NCBI GenBank assembly: GCA_903834925.1
Contig: CAILLA010000244.1
Coordinates: forward strand, 1 to 64,000
DNA from: an uncultured Schlesneria sp.
Lineage (GTDB): Bacteria; Planctomycetota; Planctomycetia; Planctomycetales; Planctomycetaceae
Length of the DNA stretch: 64,000 nt
Direction of reading: 5' to 3'
The first letter of the stretch is position 1. Each line of letters starts with the position of its first letter. Position numbers and translations under genes: made by a program. Of the stretch, positions 47,301 through 55,487 are shown one piece after another. Under the pieces are notes generated by a model. That model saw nothing but the letters and a program-made list of their open reading frames with translations. It was not told the DNA's origin and searched no databases.

Positions 47301-47715
47301 TCTGGACATCAACATCTTCGTACAGGTCGGTTTCATTGTGCTGGTGGGACTGGCCGCGAAGAATGCAATCCTGATCGTGGAAACGGCGCGTGAACGGCGT
47401 CACACGGGAATGTCCGTTTACGATGCCGCCGCCGAAGCCGCCAAAGAACGATTGCGACCGATCGTGATGACGTCGCTGGCCTTCATCCTGGGAGTTGCTC
47501 CGCTAGTCATTTCGCACGGAGCCGGTGCGGAAATGCGACAGACACTCGGCATCGCTGTCTTTTCCGGTATGCTGGGAGTCACCCTGTTCGGAATTTTCCT
47601 TACACCCGTATTTTACAGCGTCATTGAACGATTTGGCGGAAAAACACATGCTGCGACAACAGCACCAACAACAGCCCCGATCGAAACCGTTGCCCCGGAA
47701 GGGACTGGCCACTAA
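44335..47715 (+). CDS. RND multidrug efflux transporter (HAE1/AcrB type)
   Basis: A 1126-residue inner-membrane proton/drug antiporter. It begins MLARFFIDRPVFAIVISLVI, as the family does. Expected features are LPIAQYPEITPPTVEVSCSY near 30-50, the periplasmic loop 1, and VVDDAIVVLEGIERW near 415, which holds the paired aspartates of proton relay. There is a second half with FLVLAAQYESWSMP near 960 and LVGLAAKNAILIVE near 1005. An extra segment of about 75 residues (about 510-590) sits between the halves, with additional hydrophobic stretches. A low-complexity Thr/Ala tail ends the protein. AGGGG lies just before the ATG. It partners with the adaptor gene upstream. Confidence 0.93.
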   Translation: MLARFFIDRPVFAIVISLVIVFAGITAYFTLPIAQYPEITPPTVEVSCSYPGASAKVVQETIAAPIEQEVNGVEKMLYMSSQSTNDGGYKLSVTFKLGTNLDMAQVLVQNRVALALPKLPDVVKTTGVSTKKKSPSILLVVNLYSDVDESTGQPKFNQLFLSNYATIQMRDDLLRIDGVGDVTYLGQQDYSMRAWLDPEKMASRNLTAGDVVNALKEQNVQVAAGRVGQPPAPQGIDFQYTLTTLGRLIEPAEFGQIIVKTGSTGQPTRLGEIARLELGAKNEDTLCTLDGKPSVGMAIFQMPGSNALETAKRIRKKVAELETRFFDGMHSAIVYDTTPFIEESVNEVFKALRDAVILVAIVVLLFLQDWKSMTLPMIDVPVSLIGTMAVMWLMGFTLNNLTLFGLVLAIGIVVDDAIVVLEGIERWLEKGCDAKTATINAMNELTGPIIAITLVLSSVFLPSALLPGISGQFYRQFALTISVSMIISAINALTMTPSRAVQIFKNRHHGHDDREALPWWGYVGLFGWASASWLKPIVEPMLHLADDEFLSWGVWILLFLPGAIVGWMIAKWSNRFLSSCFKLFNRGFDAVTRLYGRVVTGMLRVSTLVMLVYGGLLALTYMGLTRTPIGFIPSQDKGYLLVNMQLPDSASLERSIDVLKRVEKIAQETDGVKHTTGIAGQSIVLNAVGSSFGSMFVILDEFHHRRSPTLSANAIAAQLRKRMFNEILDAQVAVFGAPPVDGLGSAGGFKLMIQDRGDQGLFELQDRADQVAFQGNRQPGIVGMFNSFRSDTPQLYIDIDRTKCKSLGVPLNDAFQTLQTYLGGYYVNDFNQFGRTWQVNLQADARFRMHAEDIRSLKVRNNEGKMVPLGTLATVEDIGGPVMINRYNMFPAAPINGGSLPGVSSGDMIAAVERATSSELSGTMTHEWTELTYLQLQEGSAALYAFVGAIILVFLVLAAQYESWSMPMAVLLVVPMCLLSAVIGLWMTHLDINIFVQVGFIVLVGLAAKNAILIVETARERRHTGMSVYDAAAEAAKERLRPIVMTSLAFILGVAPLVISHGAGAEMRQTLGIAVFSGMLGVTLFGIFLTPVFYSVIERFGGKTHAATTAPTTAPIETVAPEGTGH

Positions 47716-48185
47716 GACGAAGAAAGAAGAGGTTAGAACACTAATCTGCACTAATCAGAGAAGCTTTAGTGGACAGTTTATTTTCACGATCAGGCCGTAA
47801 TGCGGCACTCATAGGACATAAAGGACACGAAGCCGCATTGCAGTATCAAAAATAAAGCCGTGTGCGGTTACCGCCCACGGCCTTTTGCATAAATGTTTGT
47901 AATCATACGCAGCCCACAATCCCGAGAGAGGACGTTTTCATTAACAAACATTTGTTCGCGACTTAAAATTGATCGCCTCCCCCACGTCTTTTGTCCATCA
48001 CTGACTTGAATTTGCGTATTCGGCTAATTAAATTCACTTCGAGTTTTCAACTGCCACGTCGCAGCCATTGATGTTTCGCGGCGTCGCCAGTGCGAAAGCG
48101 GTATCGCCAACCTCGCTCGAATCTGTTTTCGAGAAATTCGGCATTGGCGTCCAAATGAGACCTGTGGAAGAGAGAAGGACTTCTG
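47716..48185. other. 470-base intergenic region with a repeated hairpin module
   Basis: I see no gene. The main content is a module at 47855-47932 that recurs at 49002. Elsewhere there is only a weak repeat (47719-47763) resembling 12928. Confidence 0.5.
47855..47932. repeat. Hairpin-plus-tail module upstream of the PEP-CTERM gene, copy A
   Basis: A strong stem (GCCGTG..GCGG, TTA, CCGC..CACGGC) is followed by a T-rich run (CCTTTTGC), then about 45 bases ending CCCGAGAGAGGA. A second copy with the same order and spacing lies at 49002-49080. The stem plus T-run could end transcription from the RND genes. The conserved tail after the T-run is not explained by a terminator. Confidence 0.7.
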
Positions 48186-48881
48186 ATGAGAATCTGTCTG
48201 TGTGTTTGCCTGTCTGTGATTGTCATGGCATCTAGTGCCGGTTCGGCATCGGCCGGTCTGGTGATTTCCACACCAACGGGGCTTAACCCCGGCGATCATT
48301 TCCGAATCCTGTTTATCACCTCCGGTACCACTACTGCGACGTCGTCAGTGATCAGCAATTATGACACTTTTGTTAATACCGACGCCAACGGTGCGACTTA
48401 TAACGGGTCAGTGATCTCTTGGAAGGCCATCGTTTCGACCCCCACCGTCAACGCCATCGACCATATTGGTGTCACGGGTGATGCGGTCTATCTCGTTGAC
48501 GGGACAGAAGTGTCTTCCACTGACGGAACATCGGGCTTATGGTCAGGCGGATTGGCTAACCCACCCAACGAGTACCTGGACGGGACATCACCAAGTGCCA
48601 CAATCTGGACAGGCACCAACCCAGATGGATCCGGAGACGGTTCTCATGCTTTGGGCGGTAGTGATCCCAACAACATCACGGTTGGCTACAGCGCGCTCGC
48701 AGATTATGGTTGGATTTCCAACGACTATGCTACCCCTTCCAGCACCTTCAGTCTTTACGGGATTAGTAGTGACCTCGTCGTGCCTGGCGCAACCACCGTC
48801 CCCGAACCATCGACCGCCGTACTGGCAGCACTCGGTGCCCTGGCCGGCCTGACATATTCATTCGCTCGCAAGCGGAAGTAA
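48186..48881 (+). CDS. PEP-CTERM sorting-signal protein
   Basis: A 231-residue secreted protein. It has a signal peptide (VIVMASSAGSASAG) and a C-terminal sorting tag near 210-231: VPEPSTAVLAALGALAG followed by a helix and the basic end ARKRK. Such proteins are processed by an exosortase (EpsH-like) and are often exopolysaccharide-associated. The middle is Ser/Thr/Gly-rich (GLNPGDHFRILFITSG, then SGLWSGGLANPPNEYL). AAGGA is six bases before the ATG. No exosortase is in this window. Similar hairpin modules lie on both sides. Confidence 0.88.
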   Translation: MRICLCVCLSVIVMASSAGSASAGLVISTPTGLNPGDHFRILFITSGTTTATSSVISNYDTFVNTDANGATYNGSVISWKAIVSTPTVNAIDHIGVTGDAVYLVDGTEVSSTDGTSGLWSGGLANPPNEYLDGTSPSATIWTGTNPDGSGDGSHALGGSDPNNITVGYSALADYGWISNDYATPSSTFSLYGISSDLVVPGATTVPEPSTAVLAALGALAGLTYSFARKRK

Positions 48882-49001
48882 AAACGGCTGACAACGGCCT
48901 GCCGGAAGACGCCTCGAAGTATTTTTCTTCGAGAGAACCGCAACGCCAAAAACGCTCGTTGAATCCTCGAGACAAAATGACGCATCGCGATGGTCAGAAT
49001 C

Positions 49002-49080
49002 AAGCCGGGGGCGGTTACCGCTTCCGGCTTTTGTGCATGAATGATTGCGAAAAGCCCCAGTCCGCAACCCCGAGAGAGGA
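49002..49080. repeat. Hairpin-plus-tail module, copy B
   Basis: AAGCCG then GCGGTTACCGC, a matching arm CCGGC, a T-run, and a tail ending CCCGAGAGAGGA. It aligns along its length with 47855-47932, at about 80 bases each. It begins about 120 bases after the PEP-CTERM stop. Confidence 0.7.
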
Positions 49081-49261
49081 AATTCACGCGCGGTCAAGTA
49101 CCGTAACGGACATCCCAAATCAACATCTTCTTCCGGACCAAACGTTCATCCATTCAAAATCCAGTCGATCCACCTGCGTTTTAATCACGTCGTGGGTTGC
49201 GATGGCACCGGGTTGATTGACGGCGGCCTCGCGCTGTTTGGCTTCAGCCAGCACTCGTTTT

Positions 49262-49298
49262 GCTTTCCACTATGGCTTGTCCAAGTGGAAGCGAATTT
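49262..49298. repeat. GCTTTCCAC..GCGAATTT palindromic repeat
   Basis: GCTTTCCACTATGGCTTG then TCCAAGTGGAAGCGAATTT. It recurs at 49340-49376 and, inverted, at 49476-49511, with a shorter copy at 13892. Confidence 0.65.
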
Positions 49299-49339
49299 GG
49301 GAACCAGACACCCACGCTCGTTTCATTGCCATTCGTCTT

Positions 49340-49376
49340 GCTTTCCACCTTGGCTTGCCCAGGTGGGAGCGAATTT
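49340..49376. repeat. GCTTTCCACC..GCGAATTT palindromic repeat
   Basis: Second copy: GCTTTCCACCTTGGCTTGCC then CAGGTGGGAGCGAATTT. Its stem CCACCT/AGGTGG is perfect. Confidence 0.65.
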
Positions 49377-49439
49377 CGTCTCGCAACTTTCGAGTTATTC
49401 CACCAAATCTGGTTACCACAAAGACAAGCTCGGCGGAAT

Positions 49440-49464
49440 GCGGTTTTGCAATCTGCAAAACCGC
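49440..49464. repeat. 11-bp perfect inverted repeat
   Basis: GCGGTTTTGCA, then ATC, then its exact reverse complement TGCAAAACCGC. It stands just before the third palindromic repeat copy. Confidence 0.7.
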
Positions 49465-49475
49465 TTCTGGTTTTC

Positions 49476-49511
49476 AAATTTGCTCCCACCGGGCGAGCCA
49501 GGGTGGAAAGC
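49476..49511. repeat. Inverted copy of the GCTTTCCACC repeat
   Basis: Reads AAATTTGCTCCCACC then GGGCGAGCCAGGGTGGAAAGC, the inverted form of the two copies 100-250 bases upstream. Confidence 0.65.
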
Positions 49512-49670
49512 TTGTCAACCAACCTCTACGCGAATCTGACGTTTTCGAAATCTGACCTACTGAAAATATCGACCGTAAAAAATGAATTCGCCGACTTCTC
49601 GGTTCCCCGTATTTGTTTCGTATTACTAACGTCTGATTTCTTGGCTGTGCGCGAAGACTCTCTTGAAGAA

Positions 49671-49792
49671 AAGAATCCGGGGACTTACGTCGCCCGGCTC
49701 GCTTCGATCAACGCGAGAACGATTTTACTATTCTGAACCCGTCTCGCGACGCGCATGTACCGGCTGTGCCGGGCTTACGTCGCCCGGCTCGC
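49671..49792. repeat. CTTACGTCGCCCGGCTCGC repeats
   Basis: AAGAATCCGGGGACTTAC then GTCGCCCGGCTCGC (49671-49702); the second half recurs at 49771-49792. The same string occurs in a modified form at 19958. Confidence 0.55.
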
Positions 49793-50007
49793 CTCGACTG
49801 TTTTTTTCGTGTTTTTCGTGGTTCAAATTCTTCTCCAGATTGGGTTGCAGGCGAAGCCGGCGCTGGGTACTTCGCGCAATTCATCAATTTCGTTCTCTTT
49901 GCCCGACACATCGTCGCTTGAAAGAGTCGGTTCGTCTGAGGATAGTCATTGAAGTTCGCTCGACCGAAACCGTCTGGTTTAATGACCGCATTTCAGGTTT
50001 GTCTCTC

Positions 50008-50676
50008 ATGACCGTTGCCCGATTCGTTGAGTCACTTTTTAAGGAGGGGCGGGTACGCGTCGGTGAATCGGTTGGCCGTGACGGTCAATTGCGTCAGCCC
50101 ACTGCTGACGACTTGCAGGAAACGAAAGCGATTTTGAAGGAATTCGAATTATCCTATCGGGCCGATCTTTCCGGAGATCCGCCGGCGGTTTCCGACAAAG
50201 CCTTGCTTTGGGGGGCCGTCACCACATTTTATGCCAGCAGTTTTCTCGCTTACCGGGATGCGGGCGAGGATGCCATTCGTCTGGCCTTGTCTGTGCCGTG
50301 CGCTGAAGCGTCTTCACCTTCTGTCTGTTACGCCGTCGATTTAACACTTCGATTTCTGCCTGATCTTTTCCGACTGGCCAGGGCCGCTTCCCCAAACGAT
50401 CCGTTAGTCAGCGTTCTGAGGGAACTCGCGCACCAGTGGCCGTTGTCGTCTGTGGGGATTGCGGGTGTCGAACCGGTCGATCTGTCCTCTTTTCGGGACA
50501 ATGCGTGCCTGTTACAGCTCTATATCGATCGGATCATTGCCACGAAGGATCGATCACGGCTTAATGAACCACTGATCTGCGATAAGATTCGTGCCGCAAT
50601 CGGTCTCCATTCCGAACTGGCTCCTGAATTGTCATCCTATTTAATCACAACAAATCCCCAAACTGGAACTGAATAA
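50008..50676 (+). CDS. First gene of a MoxR-vWA-beta-propeller cluster, unknown helical protein
   Basis: A 222-residue protein starting MTVARFVESLFKEGRVRVGE. It is mostly helical, with no membrane segment or motif I know. A long hydrophobic-polar middle (KALLWGAVTTFYASSFLAYRD) and the C-terminal CDKIRAAIGLHSELAPELSS are visible. Its stop TAA shares its last base with the ATG of the MoxR gene, so they are co-translated. It is therefore part of the MoxR unit, but its role (adaptor or inhibitor) is inferred only from position. The start is uncertain: the open frame reaches back to 49663 but the upstream part is repeat DNA, and the ATG at 50008 lacks a clear ribosome binding site. Confidence 0.75.
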   Translation: MTVARFVESLFKEGRVRVGESVGRDGQLRQPTADDLQETKAILKEFELSYRADLSGDPPAVSDKALLWGAVTTFYASSFLAYRDAGEDAIRLALSVPCAEASSPSVCYAVDLTLRFLPDLFRLARAASPNDPLVSVLRELAHQWPLSSVGIAGVEPVDLSSFRDNACLLQLYIDRIIATKDRSRLNEPLICDKIRAAIGLHSELAPELSSYLITTNPQTGTE

Positions 50677-51866
50677 TGTCATCGGACGGTGAACCGTCGT
50701 CATACAAACTCGGCCAGCGCTTGAACGATGAAGTTCTCGGGCCGATCAAAGCCAGCTTTGTCGGCAAAGACGAAGTCGTCGACCTGCTGGGGATCTGTCT
50801 CGTCGGGGGCGAGAATCTTTTCATTCTTGGCCCGCCAGGAACCGCAAAAAGCGCGCTGGTTCAAGAGTTGGCTGTTCGACTACACGGCCAGATGTTCGAC
50901 TATCTTTTGACCCGGTTCACAGAACCGAACGAGTTGTTCGGCCCGTTCGATATCCGACGCCTGCGAGATGGCGATCTGGTAACGAATACCGAGGGGATGC
51001 TTCCGCGGGCCGATTTTGTCTTCCTGGACGAACTTCTCAATGCCAACAGCGCGATCCTGAACAGTTTACTGATGGTCCTGAACGAGAGAGTTTTTCGACG
51101 TGGTCGTGAAACGTTTTCATTGCCGACGTTAATGGTCGTGGGGGCCAGCAACAGCCTGCCGGAGGATGATGCTCTGGCGGCCTTGTTCGACCGATTCCTG
51201 TTGCGAGTGCGGTGCGACAACGTTCCGACCGAGCGGCTGAGCGACGTGCTTCGCGCCGGCTGGAACCGGGAATTGCAGGGACGTGATCGACCTGTCGGCA
51301 TGCATGTTGACCTGGTCCGTGAACTGCAAAAGCAATTGCGTGACGTGTCGTTGGAAGAGACTCAACCCGTCTATGTTGAACTGGTTCGACGGTTGCGACT
51401 GGCGGGAATCAAGGTCTCGGATCGCCGCGCGGTGAAACTTCAACGGATGGTGGCGGCAAGCGCACTGCTTTGCGGACGAACCAAAACGATCCCCTCGGAT
51501 CTCTGGGTCATGCGCTACATCTGGGATTCGGAAGAACAGCAGGAGGTAATTGCTGCATTGGTCAATAACGCGATCCAAGCAGCTGGAAATACGGATCAAG
51601 CGGGAAGTCATCCGCGCGCCAAAGGCGAGGATGCACCCAACCCGGAATTGATCGCTGTCGATTTGCAACGCATCGCGGGTCGACTGAACGAACAATCGCT
51701 TTCTGATATCGACCGAGCTCAACTTCGTGATGAACTCGGGTTACTGGCATCTCGGTGTGAATGGGTTTCTAACAGTCACCAGAGGGAATTTCTGCGGAAA
51801 GAGATTGAAACGCTGTGGCAGCAAATTGACCAGTCTACGAGTGCGGGATCACCAACGAGGAATTAA
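50676..51866 (+). CDS. MoxR-family AAA+ ATPase of a bpX ternary system
   Basis: A 396-residue AAA+ ATPase. The Walker A motif GPPGTAKS is at residues 52-59, Walker B VFLDELLNANS near 118, sensor 1 GASNSLPEDDALAALFDRF near 160, and the lid follows to about 310. The tail (about 320-396) is helical. This is the MoxR clade that acts with vWA proteins to remodel partners. It is the second gene of a five-gene cluster: overlap of one base with the gene before, six bases to the next. In the predicted conflict systems that I recall, the ATPase, vWA and propeller proteins form the core. The ATPase motifs are intact. Confidence 0.92.
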   Translation: MSSDGEPSSYKLGQRLNDEVLGPIKASFVGKDEVVDLLGICLVGGENLFILGPPGTAKSALVQELAVRLHGQMFDYLLTRFTEPNELFGPFDIRRLRDGDLVTNTEGMLPRADFVFLDELLNANSAILNSLLMVLNERVFRRGRETFSLPTLMVVGASNSLPEDDALAALFDRFLLRVRCDNVPTERLSDVLRAGWNRELQGRDRPVGMHVDLVRELQKQLRDVSLEETQPVYVELVRRLRLAGIKVSDRRAVKLQRMVAASALLCGRTKTIPSDLWVMRYIWDSEEQQEVIAALVNNAIQAAGNTDQAGSHPRAKGEDAPNPELIAVDLQRIAGRLNEQSLSDIDRAQLRDELGLLASRCEWVSNSHQREFLRKEIETLWQQIDQSTSAGSPTRN

Positions 51867-51872
51867 TTCGCC

Positions 51873-52592
51873 ATGCCCGCCGAACCGAAATCGCCGTGGA
51901 CCGTTTGCCTTCCCATTGAGGATGCCGAACACATGGGCAAGCTAAGGCTGATCAAAGGTCTCAGCATTCTCGTTGACGGAACTTCGGTCTGGTTGCGTGG
52001 CGACTACCTGGATGATGAACTGGACCAACGGATTCGGTCCATTCCGAATGCCGTGCGGTTTATGATCCAGGCCAATCGACAATTAACTCGGCCTGGTGAA
52101 ACCGTTCCCTGCGCACAATTGCCTGACGGACTATGGCAGCCCTTGCGAGCCTGGCTGTCAACGAAACTGCCGGTTGCCGGGTTCGCCGCTGAAGCGGGCT
52201 CTGGCGTCATGCTCAAACTCGTTCGTTCATCGAAAAACAGACAGGCGAACCTGATGCTGTCCTCATGGGAACGCTGGCGTGCCTATGCAATCCAGGCACC
52301 TGCGGTTCGGCTGAGTCGATTGGGATTTGCCGTCTCTGAGAATGCTGATGTTCTGATACGCGGAACGCCGTTGCCGCCGATTCCCGGCCATCGATTTATT
52401 GAAGACCATGGTATCATCATCCCGATCGGCTGGCAGTTTGAACCGAATGTCGGATCGGTCATCGTCCGGCAAGTGTTGAAATTGGACGAGACGGTAAAAG
52501 CTCTGTTTTCTGAGGATGGGTCGTTTGAACTTGTACCTGATACGGCGTTTGTTCAAGCGACTCGATCAGCCGTGAGGATGACTCATGGATAA
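51873..52592 (+). CDS. Third gene of the MoxR cluster, small partner protein
   Basis: A 239-residue soluble protein. It contains SVWLRGDYLDDELDQRIRSI near 45, then LTRPGETVPCAQLPDGLWQP near 72. Later come WERWRAYAIQAPAVRLSRL and an isolated PIPGHRFIEDHGIIIPIGW near 170. These features match my memory of the accessory genes found with bpX systems, though I cannot name the exact bpX class. It overlaps the next gene by eight bases, so translation is coupled. No enzymatic motif is visible; it may form a scaffold or regulate the ATPase. Confidence 0.7.
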   Translation: MPAEPKSPWTVCLPIEDAEHMGKLRLIKGLSILVDGTSVWLRGDYLDDELDQRIRSIPNAVRFMIQANRQLTRPGETVPCAQLPDGLWQPLRAWLSTKLPVAGFAAEAGSGVMLKLVRSSKNRQANLMLSSWERWRAYAIQAPAVRLSRLGFAVSENADVLIRGTPLPPIPGHRFIEDHGIIIPIGWQFEPNVGSVIVRQVLKLDETVKALFSEDGSFELVPDTAFVQATRSAVRMTHG

Positions 52593-55467
52593 GAATTTCG
52601 AAGACGCGCTTCGGTATCTGATGCCACCGATTGGTTCATTCTGGCGGTGGGACGATCAAGGGTCGGTCGTTGTCTGGTCGAGCGGTTCAACCATCGCGTT
52701 TCGAGAAGAGTTAGCCAAGGTCTTGAAGCGACTGGCTCCAGGTGGACTTCCGGCGATTGACGCCGTTCTCCTGCTGATCGCAGCGACTCGGGCTTACTGG
52801 GAAACCGATTCCGTCAAACTGCGACAATATCTTTCTCAAAGTGTTACGTTACCGATGCAGGGAGTCTCTATTGATCCTTCGGCAATCCTTTTTAACGGAC
52901 TGGATCGGGTTCACAAATTTCCCGAGCGACTGACCCGAACCCCCGATGCCAAAGGGGACATCGCGGCCATCGTCTTTGAAACCGCTCCACGCTGGGTTTC
53001 CGCTGAAGTTGCACATGTCGTTTGTGAGGTACTCGATAAAAAACTCAACTACGCGATTCCCAGCTTGCCACGATCGGGGAACGCCCGAGATCAAACGACA
53101 AATTCGTTGCTGCATGACTGTGAGCCCTTGAAACAAGGGTTGCATGGATTGACGGAAGAGGCGATTGATTTATGGCGACGAACAGGTCTGTTGTCTGAGC
53201 CGAAACCGGAATTGGTTGACGCGCCGGTCGATCATCTGTCGACTCGGTCATTGCTTTTGCAATTGGCCAACGACGATGAATACGCAGGTTTATCGCGACT
53301 GGCTCGCAATCTGGCGGCTGTTGTCCATTTGCCACGCACGATCACCGAGACCGACGAACTTCCCATGGGAGGCGTTTCCGACATTACCAATCGCGGCACA
53401 CTTGATCGGTTGCTGTTGAGTGAACTGGCTCACGACGATTTGATGCTGGCAACACGACTGGCGTTGAACGAGGCTCTTTATCTGCGGCGCGAGACACCTC
53501 CTGCTTTTCCCCCTAAACAGCGTCACGTTCTCATTGACTGTGGGTTGAGAATGTGGGGCGTGCCACGCCTGTTTTCGGCGGCGGTTGCGCTGTCATTTGC
53601 CGCGACAACAGAACAGGGGGCTGCACTTTGGGCCTATCGAGCCTCGGGGACCGAAATCATCCCAATCGACCTGTCGTCTCGCGAAGGACTGGTTGCTCAT
53701 CTGGAATCACTCGAAACTGACGTTCACCCTGGTCGTTCGCTTGATGAATTTTTCCAGCACGTACGGCAATCAGAATTGTCAGGCGATGTTGTGCTTGTCA
53801 CGACCGAAACCGTTTTGGGTGACCCCGATTTTCAACAGAAGCTCAACGATGCCGATGCTCCCCCGCTCTACCTGGCGACCGTTGATCGAGAGGGGCGATT
53901 TCAGCTCTGGTCCCGTAGCCTACGAGGACGCAAGTGTCATTCGAATTTACAACTTGACCTGGATGTGTTGTTTGAGCCTCCGCCACGTCCATCGAAGAAG
54001 TTGATTCAGTCAGAAATTGACCCAAATCTGCCGGCGATTTTTCACGTCAAACCGTTTCCCTTTCGGTTTCCCTATGGGAACGGTAACGGTTTCAAAAACG
54101 AAGTTCTTTGGAATGTGGCGCTTCGGCAACCCAGCGACTTTGATCCATTTGGCTACGATGAAGAATTCACAACGACTTCTTTGCACATGGACGTTGACCG
54201 ACCCACACGCAAAAAGCTGGAGCGGGGCGTCTTCTTTCTCACCCGAGATCACACGTTACTGCTGTTTGATGAAGCTGATCGAGGTGCATTGCAGATTGGT
54301 GAGAAATTGCCATTTGGTAAATGTCTTTATTCGTGGTCTGGTGATGAAAAGGGATTTTCCTATGCGTTAATTTATCGCGAATCCGACGCCGTGATTTATT
54401 TGTTTTCCATCAACCTGATGAAAAGCGAAGTTCAAGCAGACCCGTTGCCTTCCAGCTATCTCAAACCCGGGGGTTCCCGATCCCCGGTGTTGGGCGCTGT
54501 GGCAAATGGCTCGGTCGTGTTCGTCATCTATCAATCCACGATCGAAGCGTTTGATATCACCACGAAATGCCTGCTCAACCAGACGCACTGCGAAATGGCT
54601 TATAAGGGCCTCAAACAGCGATTCTTTTTTAATTCAGCGATGTGTCACGGCGATGCATGGAACATCCTTTCCTATGATGGCTCTACAATTCAGCTGCAAT
54701 ATGTTCCCCTCGGAAAATTCTTGTCGCAAAGTTCAAAGCTCGCTCTTTTTTATCGCAAAGGGCACGATGGTCCTTTTGCGATTTCAAAAGGGTCCATTAT
54801 CAACCTGACCGAACAGACCGAACGAGTGTTTTTGAACGAGCCGTTTTGGAACCTGGAGGTGTTGGACATTGATGCCAATGGTCGACGTGCCTTGATCAGG
54901 TTTTTTCAGGTAAACAATTCCGTTCCTGGTTATCGGATTGTTGACACGAAAACCTCGCTAACGAAGGTGGTTTCCGTGGCTGATTCGCTTGCCCATTACG
55001 ATGCCCAGCAAACGAACGGTGGATTGATGCCAATGCGTCGCATCACACGTGCGTATGTCGAGGAGGGGCATTTGTGTATCGTCAGCAACCGACATATGCG
55101 GTGGAAATTCGAGGTCAGTAATGACCGCCTGTTTCTGGTAACGTCGTCGAGCACACAGAAGCACAACTTGTCTCAGGAATTTGAGCCCATCAAGCAGGCT
55201 GAGCCTGGGTACTCGTTACGTGTCGCCAAGTGGGCTGATGGAAGTCGACTGTGGATTGATTCACGCGGGCTGATGCATCTCCAAAGTTCGGATCAACTGA
55301 TTCCTGAAGCGACTTTTATGCTCAACGTGAGCGGAGTGGCTGTCTGGACGAGCGATGGGACAATGCATGGTTCGCCTTATTATATTGATCCTTCCCGTCC
55401 ATCAATCTCGGCTGAACAGGTACGTGATTTGATTCTTACGCCATTCATCGAGCGGTTGCGCGAATAG
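52585..55467 (+). CDS. Degenerate vWA domain fused to a beta-propeller
   Basis: A 960-residue soluble protein. The N-terminal 300 residues are unassigned; a conserved-looking segment MGGVSDITNRGTLDRLLLSE then LALNEALYLRRE precedes a vWA-like domain at about 310-450. Its metal site reads LIDCGLRMWG at 317-326, where a normal vWA has DxSxS, so metal binding is doubtful. From about 460 to the end lie repeated beta blades (for example FLTRDHTLLLFDEADRGALQ near 550). The gene overlaps its predecessor by eight bases and ends six bases before the next reading frame. In MoxR-vWA systems the vWA subunit presents the client to the ATPase. Confidence 0.8.
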   Translation: MDKNFEDALRYLMPPIGSFWRWDDQGSVVVWSSGSTIAFREELAKVLKRLAPGGLPAIDAVLLLIAATRAYWETDSVKLRQYLSQSVTLPMQGVSIDPSAILFNGLDRVHKFPERLTRTPDAKGDIAAIVFETAPRWVSAEVAHVVCEVLDKKLNYAIPSLPRSGNARDQTTNSLLHDCEPLKQGLHGLTEEAIDLWRRTGLLSEPKPELVDAPVDHLSTRSLLLQLANDDEYAGLSRLARNLAAVVHLPRTITETDELPMGGVSDITNRGTLDRLLLSELAHDDLMLATRLALNEALYLRRETPPAFPPKQRHVLIDCGLRMWGVPRLFSAAVALSFAATTEQGAALWAYRASGTEIIPIDLSSREGLVAHLESLETDVHPGRSLDEFFQHVRQSELSGDVVLVTTETVLGDPDFQQKLNDADAPPLYLATVDREGRFQLWSRSLRGRKCHSNLQLDLDVLFEPPPRPSKKLIQSEIDPNLPAIFHVKPFPFRFPYGNGNGFKNEVLWNVALRQPSDFDPFGYDEEFTTTSLHMDVDRPTRKKLERGVFFLTRDHTLLLFDEADRGALQIGEKLPFGKCLYSWSGDEKGFSYALIYRESDAVIYLFSINLMKSEVQADPLPSSYLKPGGSRSPVLGAVANGSVVFVIYQSTIEAFDITTKCLLNQTHCEMAYKGLKQRFFFNSAMCHGDAWNILSYDGSTIQLQYVPLGKFLSQSSKLALFYRKGHDGPFAISKGSIINLTEQTERVFLNEPFWNLEVLDIDANGRRALIRFFQVNNSVPGYRIVDTKTSLTKVVSVADSLAHYDAQQTNGGLMPMRRITRAYVEEGHLCIVSNRHMRWKFEVSNDRLFLVTSSSTQKHNLSQEFEPIKQAEPGYSLRVAKWADGSRLWIDSRGLMHLQSSDQLIPEATFMLNVSGVAVWTSDGTMHGSPYYIDPSRPSISAEQVRDLILTPFIERLRE

Positions 55468-55487
55468 GAAGATTGCGTGGTTTCACA

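Larger units (their letters stand above)
48882..50007. other. 1.1-kb gene-poor repeat region
   Basis: No supported gene. It contains copy B of the hairpin module, three copies of a GCTTTCCACC palindrome, an 11-bp inverted repeat and two copies of a CTTACGTCGCCCGGCTCGC motif. ORFs that cross it have no protein-like composition. Confidence 0.55.

Noticed and set aside
49663-50007. N-terminal extension of the first gene of the MoxR cluster
   Set aside because: The added 115 residues come from dispersed repeat DNA and are Arg/Cys/Ser-rich without any fold-like pattern.
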